DNA of 52,964 nucleotides from Phycisphaerales bacterium. Its GTDB lineage: Bacteria; Planctomycetota; Phycisphaerae; Phycisphaerales; UBA1924. The stretch spans positions 1 to 52,964 of the forward strand of contig JADLBU010000101.1 in the NCBI GenBank assembly GCA_020847535.1, in the 5' to 3' direction. How positions within the stretch are numbered: position 1 is the stretch's first letter; every line of letters starts with the position of its first letter. A program made the position numbers and the translations under genes. Positions 34,173 to 43,236 of this stretch are shown here, piece after piece. The notes below the pieces were generated by a model that did no database searches, had not been told where the DNA came from, and saw only the letters and a list, made by a program, of their open reading frames with translations.

Positions 34173-34586
34173 ATGGCAAAGGGATATGTGCCGGTGTACG
34201 CGACGACGGAGCGGTTGCTGCTTGATTCCGGCGGATTCGCGGCGGTGAGGCAATTCCGGCCGGGGGCCTACGCGAAGGTCGCCCGGCTGACGAGTTTCGT
34301 GGTCGGCGACGAAGGGACAAGCGTCGAGATGCAGCTCCTCACGGCGCGTTGGGCGGTCCAGTCGCTTGAAGGGCATACCGACTACCAGACCGGAAAGCCG
34401 GTGGAGTTCGTCGGTGAGGTTCATCCGGTGCTTGGTGACATCGCCAGTGCGGCCATTGGCGACTCGTTCACCATGAACGACCTTGCGAGAATCTACGTCG
34501 AGACGATGAAGGGGCTCTCGCTCGAAAAGGCCGCCGAAAAAAACTCAGGCGGGCCGCCCGCCGGATCCACCGGCTCCGCGGCCTGA
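34173..34586 (+). CDS. Tail assembly chaperone G
   Basis: 137 aa, ATG 34173 (GAGGTG upstream). Directly between tail tube and tape measure, as lambda G. It ends with a flexible Gly/Ala/Pro tail (SGGPPAGSTGSAA) encoded after the slippery site. Chaperones of this type coat the tape measure before tube assembly. Confidence 0.75.
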   Translation: MAKGYVPVYATTERLLLDSGGFAAVRQFRPGAYAKVARLTSFVVGDEGTSVEMQLLTARWAVQSLEGHTDYQTGKPVEFVGEVHPVLGDIASAAIGDSFTMNDLARIYVETMKGLSLEKAAEKNSGGPPAGSTGSAA

Positions 34587-34927
34587 CCGGCGATGAGAGG
34601 GGAGTGCGGGCAACCGCGGCTCTCCGGCCGTGCTCGTGCAACCCAGGCGGCAAGACACCGTCTCACCTCCGCCCAGACAACTGCGCCGGCTGTGGCGGGA
34701 ACGGATGGGTTAAGCCAAAGCGAAAGGGAGTTGCCGCGGCAAGTAGGGCGGTTTGGATGGCAGAGGTTGGAGATTTCCTGGCGGCGTTGCGAGCCGTTGA
34801 GCGGCATGGGCTGGATGCTTTCGAGAGGGTTTGCGGCGAGGTCGATCACCGGTTCATGCTCGCGATCGGCGTGTACGACCGTGAGATGGCCAGGCTGGAT
34901 GATGAGGAGCGTCGGAAGGCGTCATGA
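34173..34927 (+). CDS. Tail assembly chaperone GT by -1 frameshift
   Basis: Reading shifts -1 at A AAA AAC (34538-34544), then continues LRRAARRIHRLRG and onwards without a stop to 34927, giving ~251 aa. The T part has a Cys cluster, CSCNPGGK...NCAGCGGNG, and a helical end (FLAALRAVERHGLDAFERV). A separate start for T (GTG 34604) is possible but unnecessary. Its stop overlaps the tape-measure ATG (ATGA). Confidence 0.75.
34538..34562 (+). other. Programmed -1 ribosomal frameshift signal
   Basis: Slippery heptamer AAAAAAC in the exact X XXY YYZ phase of gene G, followed after 3 nt by a GGCGGG (34548-34553) / CCCGCC (34557-34562) hairpin. The downstream -1 frame is open. G/GT frameshifting is conserved in long-tailed phages. 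Confidence 0.8.
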
Positions 34928-37065
34928 CGACGAAACAGATCAGCTTCGCCATCCGCGCTCAAGACCTGGCCACCGGCACGGTCAAGAGCGTCACCGGCGC
35001 CATCAAGGGCATGCTCGCTCTGCCCGTAAAGGGCTTTGCGTCGGGGATGAAGTCCCTGTTTTCGTTCCCGGCACTTGTTGCCGGCGCCGTGACGGCTGGT
35101 GCTCTGCACAACATCCATGAAGCGGCCAAGACGGCTGACCAGATCGGCAAGCTCGCAAAGCGGCTTGACACACCCGTTGAAACCATGTCGGCGCTCAAGT
35201 ATGTCGCCGACCAGGGCGATGTCGAGTTTGAGAGCTTTGCCAAGAAGATTACCGTCGCCGCGAAGAACGCCTCCATCTTCGCTCGCACGGGCGGAGGTCC
35301 GGCCGCAGATGCGTTCAAGAAGATGGGGGGCCAAGCCGAGGCCCTCGCCCGCCGCGGAGCTCCCATTGAGCAGCTCCTCCCCGCGATCGCGCTGGGACTC
35401 TCCAACATCGCCGACGAAGGCGAGCGGATCGAGCTGGCCGATTCGATCTTCGGCAAAGGGGGCGGCCAGGAGTTTCTCGACATGCTCAACGATGGGGGCA
35501 ACCTCATCGACACCATGAGCGGCAAGATGGCCGAGGCCCGCAAGCTCGGTGTTGTGTTCACCAAGGAACAGACCGACCTGCTGGGCGACTACGGCGATGC
35601 GATCGACCGCATCGGTGAGGCGTGGCTTGGGGTTCGTGTAAAACTGCTCTCGGCGGTGGCGCCGTATCTGATTCGGTTCGCCGATTGGATGTCGTCGGCC
35701 CTTGCCGTCACTCCCGAGATTGCCTCCAACGTGGCCCAGAGCATCCGTCTTGCCTTTGGCGATCGCGGCCAGGCCGGCGCCGAAGCAAGGGAAGCGTGGG
35801 AGAATCTGGGGCAGGAGGCTCTCAACGTCACGAAGGCCACGCTCCGGGGCGTGGGCCGCATCGCGATCGCCGGCGTTCCCGTGATCATGGATGCGGTCGG
35901 CCGCATTGGCGAGGGCCGGCTCGGGATCTGGGGCAAGAGCTGGATTAAGTCGGTGTGGCTGTACGCCAACAGCGCGTCGGCCGACTGGCTCACAGCGACG
36001 GCCGATCTTCTCCCGGATGCGATGAGGAAAAAGGCCCTCGATGAGATCCGCCAATGGGGCGCGACCGAGCGGAAGGAAATGAAGGCCATCGAGGACGAGC
36101 GGCATCAGGCGCTGACCGCGATGGGAAGCGATACGTCCTGGTTCACGCTCAGCTCGACCGACTGGCCGGAGTTCGGGAAGATCGCATCGGACACCGCGAA
36201 GGAGGTCGGTGTCGCTGGGCAGAGTTTCTTTCAGGCGGCCGACAAGGTCGCGGGCTACTCGAAGGCGCAGGCGGCCGCCGGAGAAGGCGCCCAGCAGACG
36301 GCAGAACAGATCGAGCATCTTACGGGAACGATTAGGCAGCTCGACGCAGCGATGCCCGAAAGTGAAAAGCGGTGGAAGTCGTTCACTGGCGGGATGCAGA
36401 CCGGGTTCAAGACCCTGACCGATGAGGCCAACGACTTTGCAGGCACGGGACAGCGGGTTGTCGAGGATAGTGTTCATTCGCTGTCGAATGGCCTTGGATC
36501 GGCGCTGGTCGAGTCCGAAGGGAACCTGAAGCGATTCGGCAAGGCCGCGATCTCGGTACTGGGAGACACAGCGAAGGCCGTGTCAACGGCCATCTTCCAG
36601 TTCCTCATTCTCCGCGCGATCACGAGCGGCATCGGCGCGCTCTTCGCCAGCGGTCCAAGCGTCGGTCCGATGGGGAAGCTCGACGGCGGCGCGATCGGCG
36701 TGGGCGGATCCGTCGACTATGGCGTGCTTGCCGATGGTGGGTACATCGGTAAGGGCGGTCGTATCTACCGGTTTGCGGCTGGCGGCTCTGTACCGGGCGC
36801 AACCACCAACCGCGATTCCGTGCCGGCACTACTCATGCCGGGTGAGCGTGTTCTGTCTCGTGAGGAGGTCCGCGACCAGGCCCGCCGCTCCGTCAGCGGG
36901 GCGCCATCCATCACCATCAATCAGACCATCAACGTCCAATCCACGGGCGGGAAGTTCGAGCGTCAGAGCGTGCAGCAGATCACGCGGGCGACACTCGAGG
37001 CGCTGCTCGCGGGCCTGTCGGCGAATCCGGCTGGCCGCTCTCGTCTCAAAGCCATGCTCGCGTAG
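34924..37065 (+). CDS. Tail tape measure protein
   Basis: 713 aa, ATG 34924. Largely helical, with a hydrophobic segment early on (LFSFPALVAGAVTAGALHNI), TQA/RLDTPVETMSALKY-type tape-measure motifs and the typical C-terminal LLMPGERVLSREEVRDQARR near 635-655. It sets tail length and is ejected with DNA. It is rather short for a siphovirus, predicting a tail near 100 nm. Confidence 0.88.
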   Translation: MTTKQISFAIRAQDLATGTVKSVTGAIKGMLALPVKGFASGMKSLFSFPALVAGAVTAGALHNIHEAAKTADQIGKLAKRLDTPVETMSALKYVADQGDVEFESFAKKITVAAKNASIFARTGGGPAADAFKKMGGQAEALARRGAPIEQLLPAIALGLSNIADEGERIELADSIFGKGGGQEFLDMLNDGGNLIDTMSGKMAEARKLGVVFTKEQTDLLGDYGDAIDRIGEAWLGVRVKLLSAVAPYLIRFADWMSSALAVTPEIASNVAQSIRLAFGDRGQAGAEAREAWENLGQEALNVTKATLRGVGRIAIAGVPVIMDAVGRIGEGRLGIWGKSWIKSVWLYANSASADWLTATADLLPDAMRKKALDEIRQWGATERKEMKAIEDERHQALTAMGSDTSWFTLSSTDWPEFGKIASDTAKEVGVAGQSFFQAADKVAGYSKAQAAAGEGAQQTAEQIEHLTGTIRQLDAAMPESEKRWKSFTGGMQTGFKTLTDEANDFAGTGQRVVEDSVHSLSNGLGSALVESEGNLKRFGKAAISVLGDTAKAVSTAIFQFLILRAITSGIGALFASGPSVGPMGKLDGGAIGVGGSVDYGVLADGGYIGKGGRIYRFAAGGSVPGATTNRDSVPALLMPGERVLSREEVRDQARRSVSGAPSITINQTINVQSTGGKFERQSVQQITRATLEALLAGLSANPAGRSRLKAMLA

Positions 37066-37079
37066 GAGCTTGATCGCCA

Positions 37080-37541
37080 GTGGGCACACCTTCGGTCCAA
37101 GTCCGGCTCGCGACGCGCTTCGTTGGCGCCGATCCGATCACGCCCGTCGATGGCGTGGATGGCTTCTATGGGCTTGTGCCTGTCGCGGAGCCCATCTCGG
37201 CAGGTGAGCCTCCGCACGAGCCGGATCTGCTCGACAACTTCGGGTACGAGATCCCGCGGCGGGACGCACGCTCGGTGAGCAACCACCTGGCGGGGGCTCT
37301 GCTCGATACCGCGAAACGTCCGAAGCTCACGGTACGGTGGACGGCTAGGGCGAAGGCGGTGCGTGATGATGTGCTCTCGTTCCTCGATACCGAGTGCCGC
37401 AATGGTGAGCTCGCATTCGACTATCGCCCTGATGGGCCCGGCACGGCCGTGATCAAGGTGCGGGCGACGTCGCCCGCACGGGACAGCAGGATCGGCAAGG
37501 GTGCGTACACGATCGAGGTTGAAACTGAGGAGGTCTGGTAA
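37080..37541 (+). CDS. Minor tail protein (gpM-like)
   Basis: 153 aa, GTG 37080. The slot just after the tape measure and the size match lambda gpM/distal tail proteins. The sequence alternates strands (KLTVRWTARAKAVRDDVLSF, AFDYRPDGPG). It overlaps the next ATG by one base (37541). Confidence 0.55.
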   Translation: MGTPSVQVRLATRFVGADPITPVDGVDGFYGLVPVAEPISAGEPPHEPDLLDNFGYEIPRRDARSVSNHLAGALLDTAKRPKLTVRWTARAKAVRDDVLSFLDTECRNGELAFDYRPDGPGTAVIKVRATSPARDSRIGKGAYTIEVETEEVW

Positions 37542-38320
37542 TGGCCGTTTGGCAGCCGCACAATCTCGGCGACACTCTCTCGGGGATTGCGTCCACCGAC
37601 GACGTGCAGGATGGCACTATCCGCTCGCATGAGCGTGGCGCTACAACCCCTCCGAACGCCGTGGTCGGCCAGTTCTGGGCCCGCACGGATGACCCCGACG
37701 TCGGCGAATCGATCCAATATCGATCGGTCTCCGGCTTCGTGCTGTTCGCGGACCCGCTCTTTCCCCAGATCAACGCCGGCGCCACCGTGCCCTACCAGGC
37801 TGACCAGAGCATGGGCGGACACAAGCTCACCGATCTGGCTGCGCCATCGAGCGCCAATGACGCGGCCCGCCTTGCGGATGTATCTCCGGCGAAGACCGGT
37901 CTGTTCTGGTATTCGCTCGATGGAGTGGACCCGCTTCAGATCACCCTTCAGACCGACAGCGCTCCGGCGACGTCGTTTCAGGAGGTCGGATTCGTCCCGC
38001 GCGTGCTCTACATCATGCTTTATGGCGAGGTGACGAACCAATCCGATTCGGCGGTTCTGGGAACGCTCTCCACGCCCACCGAATTTCAGTTGCGTCGATA
38101 CGAGGGCGACGACGGATCGGGATACCCCGGCACGTCTGGCGCCACAAGAAATCTGCTCGGCACCTTCACCGTCGGAAGCGACACGATCTATGTGGTGGTC
38201 GAGCATTATTTCGATCCGCCCTACGGCTTCTGGCTCTCCCTGCACAAGACCAGCAGCACCGGCCCGCGCGTCAATATTCAGACTCGCCAGGGCATGGCGA
38301 TGAACGGGATGCTCCAGTAG
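37541..38320 (+). CDS. Tail fibre-like protein
   Basis: 259 aa, ATG 37541. The element MGGHKLTDLAAPSSANDAAR at ~91-110 is the recurrent phage fibre repeat ('G-x-K-I-T-N-L-x-x-P-x-x-x-x-D-A'). Beta-rich C-terminus (FQLRRYEGDDGSG, YVVVEHYFDPPYGFW). It is likely a small side fibre or tip component. Confidence 0.6.
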   Translation: MAVWQPHNLGDTLSGIASTDDVQDGTIRSHERGATTPPNAVVGQFWARTDDPDVGESIQYRSVSGFVLFADPLFPQINAGATVPYQADQSMGGHKLTDLAAPSSANDAARLADVSPAKTGLFWYSLDGVDPLQITLQTDSAPATSFQEVGFVPRVLYIMLYGEVTNQSDSAVLGTLSTPTEFQLRRYEGDDGSGYPGTSGATRNLLGTFTVGSDTIYVVVEHYFDPPYGFWLSLHKTSSTGPRVNIQTRQGMAMNGMLQ

Positions 38321-38809
38321 ATGCCGAGAATAGTTCCATCCTCGCTCGCCGAAGTAATCAACCGCCTGATCGCATCGGGGGCATGGATCGCGCTCATTCA
38401 GATTGAGAGGAACCCCACCGGATACTACAGACTCGCGCGATCGTCGCGGCACGTGGTTGCGGGCGGATTCACGTGGGGAGCGGCGGCCGCCACGTTCGAG
38501 GCTCCTGAGGAGTCGATCGACGGCGGGCACGGCGAATTGGTCGTGGGCGTCCCGAACGTCTCTCGCATCCCGCTGGGGCTGGTCGAGAACGAGAATCAGC
38601 TCCGCGGCCGCGAGCTCACCCTTTGGTTGCACCACACGAGCCTGACGGAGCTGGTGCCCGATCTGTCCATCCGCCAGGTGATTACCAAGGTGAACGCGAC
38701 CGAGGGCATGCTGAAGGCGACGTGTGGCCACGCGGCCGACGGTCTCTTTGTTCCGTGGCCGGTATACGACCGTGTCGAGTTCCCGCAACTCCAAGGGAGC
38801 TGGTTCTGA
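38321..38809 (+). CDS. Minor tail protein (gpL/DUF1833-like)
   Basis: 162 aa, ATG 38321, one base after the previous stop. The sequence FEAPEESIDGGHGELVVGVP followed by LVENENQLRGRELTLWLHHT resembles DUF1833/gpL-type tail-tip proteins that sit between M and K. The fold is a hub component. Overlaps the next start (TGATG). Confidence 0.65.
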   Translation: MPRIVPSSLAEVINRLIASGAWIALIQIERNPTGYYRLARSSRHVVAGGFTWGAAAATFEAPEESIDGGHGELVVGVPNVSRIPLGLVENENQLRGRELTLWLHHTSLTELVPDLSIRQVITKVNATEGMLKATCGHAADGLFVPWPVYDRVEFPQLQGSWF

Positions 38810-39204
38810 TGGCGATCGACTTCGCTCAATTCGCCGGCGGCCTCATCGGCAAGTCCTATGCCGAGGTCGGCGGCTGCTGGGGCCTGGTGCATGCGGTGCT
38901 GGCCCGCGCGGGGATCGTGGTTCCGCCGTCGATCGAGGGAGCTCTGGCTGCGGCGGATGCGATCGCCGACGTCGTGCCCGATGACCAGGCCGCGAGGGCG
39001 GGCGACATCCTCGTCATGTCATGGCCGCCGGCGGCGAAGCGATCGCCGCACGTGGCATTGTGCCTCTCCGCGTTCGAGGCGGTGCACGCATGGCGGGAAG
39101 ATGAAACGACAAGCAAGGGCGAAGTGCGCCGCACGCCGATCGGCACGCTGTTGCGGCTGGGTGCTTCTTGTGAGCTGCGGCGGGTAAAGGCGGTGGTGCC
39201 GTGA
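38809..39204 (+). CDS. NlpC/P60-like tail peptidase (gpK-like)
   Basis: 131 aa from ATG 38809; upstream codons belong to a shadow frame. Catalytic-type residues: Cys in GGCWGLVHAVLARAGI (~22) and His in SPHVALCLSAF (~78), as in NlpC/P60. Such tail-tip enzymes cut cell-wall peptides during DNA entry. It couples to the J gene (GTGA, 39201-39204). Confidence 0.7.
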   Translation: MAIDFAQFAGGLIGKSYAEVGGCWGLVHAVLARAGIVVPPSIEGALAAADAIADVVPDDQAARAGDILVMSWPPAAKRSPHVALCLSAFEAVHAWREDETTSKGEVRRTPIGTLLRLGASCELRRVKAVVP

Positions 39205-42200
39205 CCGTTGCCGCTCTTGAATCACCTGTTGGCGCCGGCCTCGTTACCGCGGCCCTGTTCGATGACCTGATTGGACGGACCGGCCGCTGGATGCGGGCCG
39301 TGCCGGTGGGATCCTGCGGCGCCACGGCGGGGGAACTGCTGGAGCTCGCCCTGGCTGAAAGCGGTAAGGGCGTACTCTTCGAGGGGGCTTGGCAGAACCC
39401 GTGCGTGATGGTGGACCAGCAGCCCGTCAAGCTCGACGAGCTGTACACCACCGTCGTGCCGGCCGGGTCGTCTCTCACGGCTGCTCCGCGCCCCGGCGAC
39501 CTGGTTGATGTGGTGCTGATCGGCATCGCCCTTCTCTCTGCGGCGGCCTCGGTGCTCATCGCGGGATCGGTGAAGATTCCGAAGATTGCCGGCGGCGGCG
39601 AGCCCAAGGAAAAGCGATTCGGATTCGGCAGGTTGGCGCAGCCGGCCTTTGCCGGTGAAACCAAGCCCGTGGTCGCGGGCCGGATCACTCGCTATGGCGG
39701 CCGAATCATCGCTAAGGTCCCCGTCGAGGGAGAGGACGGTCGCGAACGCCTCAAAATCCTAGTCGACCTTTCCGCGGGCACTGTGGAACAGATCGGCAAC
39801 TACACAACAGCCGTCGACCTGGCTTTGGCGAGCATCACCTCGGGTGTCTACCTGCAGGATCAGCCGATCGCGAATTTCCCCGACGCCCGCATCTCCACGC
39901 GGCTGGGCACCGGCTCGCAGTCGGTCATACCCGGCTTCGCCGACACCGAGGTGCTCCGCGAAGTGGGCGTCGGCGGCGTCGTTCTCCGAAACACCAGCGG
40001 CTCGGATCGCACCTCCTCGAGCGCCAGCGGTGAGGCGTTCCTGTTCACGACCTTGGCAGCCGTGCACGCGGTACGAATCCGGGCCAGGTTTACCCGAGGG
40101 CTCTACCGCATCCTCTCGAGCGCCCAGGTGGATTCGGTCAAAGTTCAATACCGCTGGCGGTGGAGGCTCCACGACGTCGGCGGCGGTTCGCCTGGCTCCT
40201 GGTCTGCATGGACGGTGGTGTCGGTTGAACGTGCGGAGCAGAGCTCGTTTGTTTCATCGGTCCGCGGCGACAACCTCAATAGCACGCCCGCCGTCATCGA
40301 CGTGCAGCTCGAGCGCATTACCAAGGAACCGACCACGGCCGACGTCGCCGATGAGGTAGCGTGGGATTCCCTTGTGGAGATCAACTACAGCCAGAACAGG
40401 TACCTCGGCCGTGCCCTTCTTGCTGTCACACTCGTCGCCGGCGAGCAGCTCACCAGCGAGCCGCAGATCTCTGTCGATGTGATGGGGTTGAACAACCTCC
40501 GCCTGTGGGATGAGATCAGCCCGCCGACATCGCCGGTGTTCACGAGCGGGTATTCAGTCAACCCCGCCGATCTGGCTTTGGAGGTGATCACGAATACCGC
40601 GTGGGGCATGGGCGCCCGCTACACCGATGCGGAGGTTGACTTCGAGAGCCTGCTCGCGTGGCGGACCTACTGCGCCGAGGCCGTGCCGAAGCTCGCCGGC
40701 GGCACACGGCCGCGGTTTGCGATCAACCTCGCCTTGACCGAACGGCGTGAAGGCTGGGAAGTGCTCAGGTCGATCTGTGAGGTCGGCCGATGCGTGCCGA
40801 TCGAGAGCGGCGGCAAGATCCGATTCGTTTACGACCGTCCGCAGAGCACTCCGGCTGAGATCTTCAACGATGGCGTGATCGCGGTCGAGAACCCGGAGGA
40901 TCCTGCTTCGGCCGCCGCGATCGAGTATGAGGCACTTTGGACCGAGGCGGGCTTCGCGGTTGAGAATCGTCTCGTTGCCCAGGTGATGAACGAGGATCGC
41001 GATTGGCAGACCGAGGCGGTCGCGTGGCCGCCCACGGGCACGCTGTGGCTGGCAACCGAGCCGGTGCGTGAGAAGTCGGTTCAGTTCGCAGGCATCAGCA
41101 ACGTGGAGCAGGCTGTCAGTGAATTGAAGTACCGGGTGAAAAAGCGCCGGTTCATCACTAAGAGCGTCACTTTCCAAACCACGAAGCCGATCGTCGTGGT
41201 TCGCTCGGGCGATCGGTTCGACCTGTCCACATCTCTTCCTGGCTGGGGCCTTGCGAGCGGCCGACTCGACGGTGCCGGCACATCCACCACGGTGAAGCTG
41301 GATCGCGAAGTAACGCTGGCAGCCGCGACCACTTATACGGTGACGGTGATCCATGACAACGGGACGGCCGAGACCCGCACGGTAACATCGCCGGCGGGAA
41401 CATACGCGGCTGGATCGGCGATCGCGGTGACTCCGGCGTTCGCGTCTGCACCCGGTGAGTACGAGCAATACACGCTGGGCAAGAGCGGCATCGCCATGAA
41501 GCCGTTCCTGTGCACACGTGTGCGTCCGATCGCGGCCGAGGAATTCCGCTGGGAGATCACGGGCGTCGAATACGCTGCCGACGTCTACGACGATGCGGCC
41601 GAGTCGGTGAGCATCCCCAATTATTCGACGCTTCCCTCGGCATCCACACCGCCGGGCCCGCTGCTGGAGCTGGTTGCCTTCGAGCGTCGGGTGAACGGCG
41701 TCCTGCAGGTGCATCTTGCATGTCGACAAAGCGTGCAAGACGCCGAGATGACTGCCTCGTTCCGGATCTATCGCCGGCGGGTTGGTTCGGGCGTGTGGAT
41801 CGCGGTTCCCGATGCGGCGGTGGGTGTTTCTCGCCGCGGCGCCGTGGTTGAGCTGGCCGATGGCGACTTCGGATATCAGTTCATCATGGTCGCGGTGAGT
41901 TCGCTGGGCTCGGCGCTCTCGCCCGACGATCCGCGGCATCCGATCGCCGTGCTGGTCTATGGGCTCTCGGCTCCTCCTCCGCCCGTGCCTGCACTGGACA
42001 GTCCGGCGACGGTGCGCGATGGATCCACGGGCTCCTATGCGCTTCACTGGCTGAGCTGGGAGGAAGCCTTCGTCGGGCCGCCCCCGCTTCCAGATGCCAC
42101 GCCGACCGAAAGCTTCATGGTGATGTTCGGCACGCGGGCGTTCCTTGGCACCGTAACTCCTCCGGGTGGCTTTGCATATGACACCTACTCCCACGCCAAT

Positions 42201-42872
42201 TGTGTCATCCAGAGCCGGCCGGGGAAGACGGTCCGGAGCGTGACCGGCCTTCGCCTGGCGGTTGGCCAGCCGTATAAGTTCTACGTTCGATCGGTGGGCG
42301 CCAACGGCCGCATGAACGTCGGCATCGAGCTTCCCGAGTTCTCGATCGCATCCCCGGTCGCTCCTCCCGGTAAGAGCGTGAAGGGCACGCGGACGTTCGC
42401 GCTCAACAGTGAGGGCACGCTCACGAATCTGACGTGGGACGGCACGAACGGATGGTTGCGGCAAACCTCGTCGGCCTCGCCGGGCATCTACCTGTCGCCG
42501 GAAGTGGACCTGACGACGGTCACGGCCAGCGAGCTGATGGTGTGGTTCAATCCCGGCAACGCGGCCGAAGATCCTGCACTCAACACCAACCCGTTCCAGG
42601 TTCCGTCGATCGAGGCCGATCAATGGGGCGTGGTGAGTGTGGGCCCGGCTGTTGTGAAGATGCTCTGCCCGCCATACCCCGACGATCGCCAGGCCCTGCT
42701 CGTCGAGGCACGTACCTACGACGGCGCGGTGTGGTCCGACTGGACCGCGATTGCAGTCGGTCAGTCGATCTCCCGGCTCTTCCGGAAATACCAGATTCGA
42801 GTCACCCTCTCCCGTTCCAAGACGCCATACCGCCCGGCCCTCCGGGGCCTGGTTGGCGTTGTCGTGCACTAG
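39201..42872 (+). CDS. Tail tip / host specificity protein (gpJ-like, fused with an I-like N-terminus)
   Basis: 1223 aa, GTG 39201. The N-terminal ~120 residues have the ubiquitin-like I/J start and a hydrophobic patch (VDVVLIGIALLSAAASVLIA). The middle (~150-560) has the classical J features (YLQDQPIANFPDARISTRLG, TNTAWGMGARYTDAEVDFES). The C-terminal ~500 residues are fibronectin-like, beta-rich and variable, where host receptor binding is expected. It is the tail operon's last large gene. Confidence 0.82.
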   Translation: MTVAALESPVGAGLVTAALFDDLIGRTGRWMRAVPVGSCGATAGELLELALAESGKGVLFEGAWQNPCVMVDQQPVKLDELYTTVVPAGSSLTAAPRPGDLVDVVLIGIALLSAAASVLIAGSVKIPKIAGGGEPKEKRFGFGRLAQPAFAGETKPVVAGRITRYGGRIIAKVPVEGEDGRERLKILVDLSAGTVEQIGNYTTAVDLALASITSGVYLQDQPIANFPDARISTRLGTGSQSVIPGFADTEVLREVGVGGVVLRNTSGSDRTSSSASGEAFLFTTLAAVHAVRIRARFTRGLYRILSSAQVDSVKVQYRWRWRLHDVGGGSPGSWSAWTVVSVERAEQSSFVSSVRGDNLNSTPAVIDVQLERITKEPTTADVADEVAWDSLVEINYSQNRYLGRALLAVTLVAGEQLTSEPQISVDVMGLNNLRLWDEISPPTSPVFTSGYSVNPADLALEVITNTAWGMGARYTDAEVDFESLLAWRTYCAEAVPKLAGGTRPRFAINLALTERREGWEVLRSICEVGRCVPIESGGKIRFVYDRPQSTPAEIFNDGVIAVENPEDPASAAAIEYEALWTEAGFAVENRLVAQVMNEDRDWQTEAVAWPPTGTLWLATEPVREKSVQFAGISNVEQAVSELKYRVKKRRFITKSVTFQTTKPIVVVRSGDRFDLSTSLPGWGLASGRLDGAGTSTTVKLDREVTLAAATTYTVTVIHDNGTAETRTVTSPAGTYAAGSAIAVTPAFASAPGEYEQYTLGKSGIAMKPFLCTRVRPIAAEEFRWEITGVEYAADVYDDAAESVSIPNYSTLPSASTPPGPLLELVAFERRVNGVLQVHLACRQSVQDAEMTASFRIYRRRVGSGVWIAVPDAAVGVSRRGAVVELADGDFGYQFIMVAVSSLGSALSPDDPRHPIAVLVYGLSAPPPPVPALDSPATVRDGSTGSYALHWLSWEEAFVGPPPLPDATPTESFMVMFGTRAFLGTVTPPGGFAYDTYSHANCVIQSRPGKTVRSVTGLRLAVGQPYKFYVRSVGANGRMNVGIELPEFSIASPVAPPGKSVKGTRTFALNSEGTLTNLTWDGTNGWLRQTSSASPGIYLSPEVDLTTVTASELMVWFNPGNAAEDPALNTNPFQVPSIEADQWGVVSVGPAVVKMLCPPYPDDRQALLVEARTYDGAVWSDWTAIAVGQSISRLFRKYQIRVTLSRSKTPYRPALRGLVGVVVH

Positions 42873-42882
42873 GAGCATCCGT

Positions 42883-43230
42883 ATGCCCGCCGAAGTCACT
42901 CAGGAGCAGATTGATGCTGTGACGACCGAGTTCGCTGACGCGGGCGTCCCCGCCTCGCTCTCGCCCTCGATCTTCCAGGCGATCGATGCCGCGGGTTACA
43001 CGCTAGTCGAGAAGGACTCGGGCGATCCGGCGTCCGTAATGGATGAGGCAACTCTGGAGATCGTGCGGCTCGCCGGCAAGCCCAACTGCTGGCTCGTTGG
43101 CGTGCGGATGCCGGGGCGCGGGTGGTATGTGTGGCGTGAGCGGACGATGCCCGATGGCTCGACCGAAGTGTCGGCGCCTTCGTATGTGGATGGTGATCGC
43201 GAGAGCCTGCTTGACACGGCGGCGCCGTGA
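42883..43230 (+). CDS. Small phage protein after the tail tip
   Basis: 115 aa, ATG 42883 with AGGAG 7 nt upstream. Helical N-terminus (VTQEQIDAVTTEFADAGVPA), then a beta-rich half (CWLVGVRMPGRGWYVWRERT). Unknown function; it ends 6 nt before the convergent integrase stop. A tail accessory or J-associated protein is possible. Confidence 0.5.
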   Translation: MPAEVTQEQIDAVTTEFADAGVPASLSPSIFQAIDAAGYTLVEKDSGDPASVMDEATLEIVRLAGKPNCWLVGVRMPGRGWYVWRERTMPDGSTEVSAPSYVDGDRESLLDTAAP

Positions 43231-43236
43231 GGTTCG

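Noticed and set aside
40554..42899. 781-codon minus-strand frame
   Set aside because: Antisense to the J-like gene; composition is that of a reverse-frame shadow.
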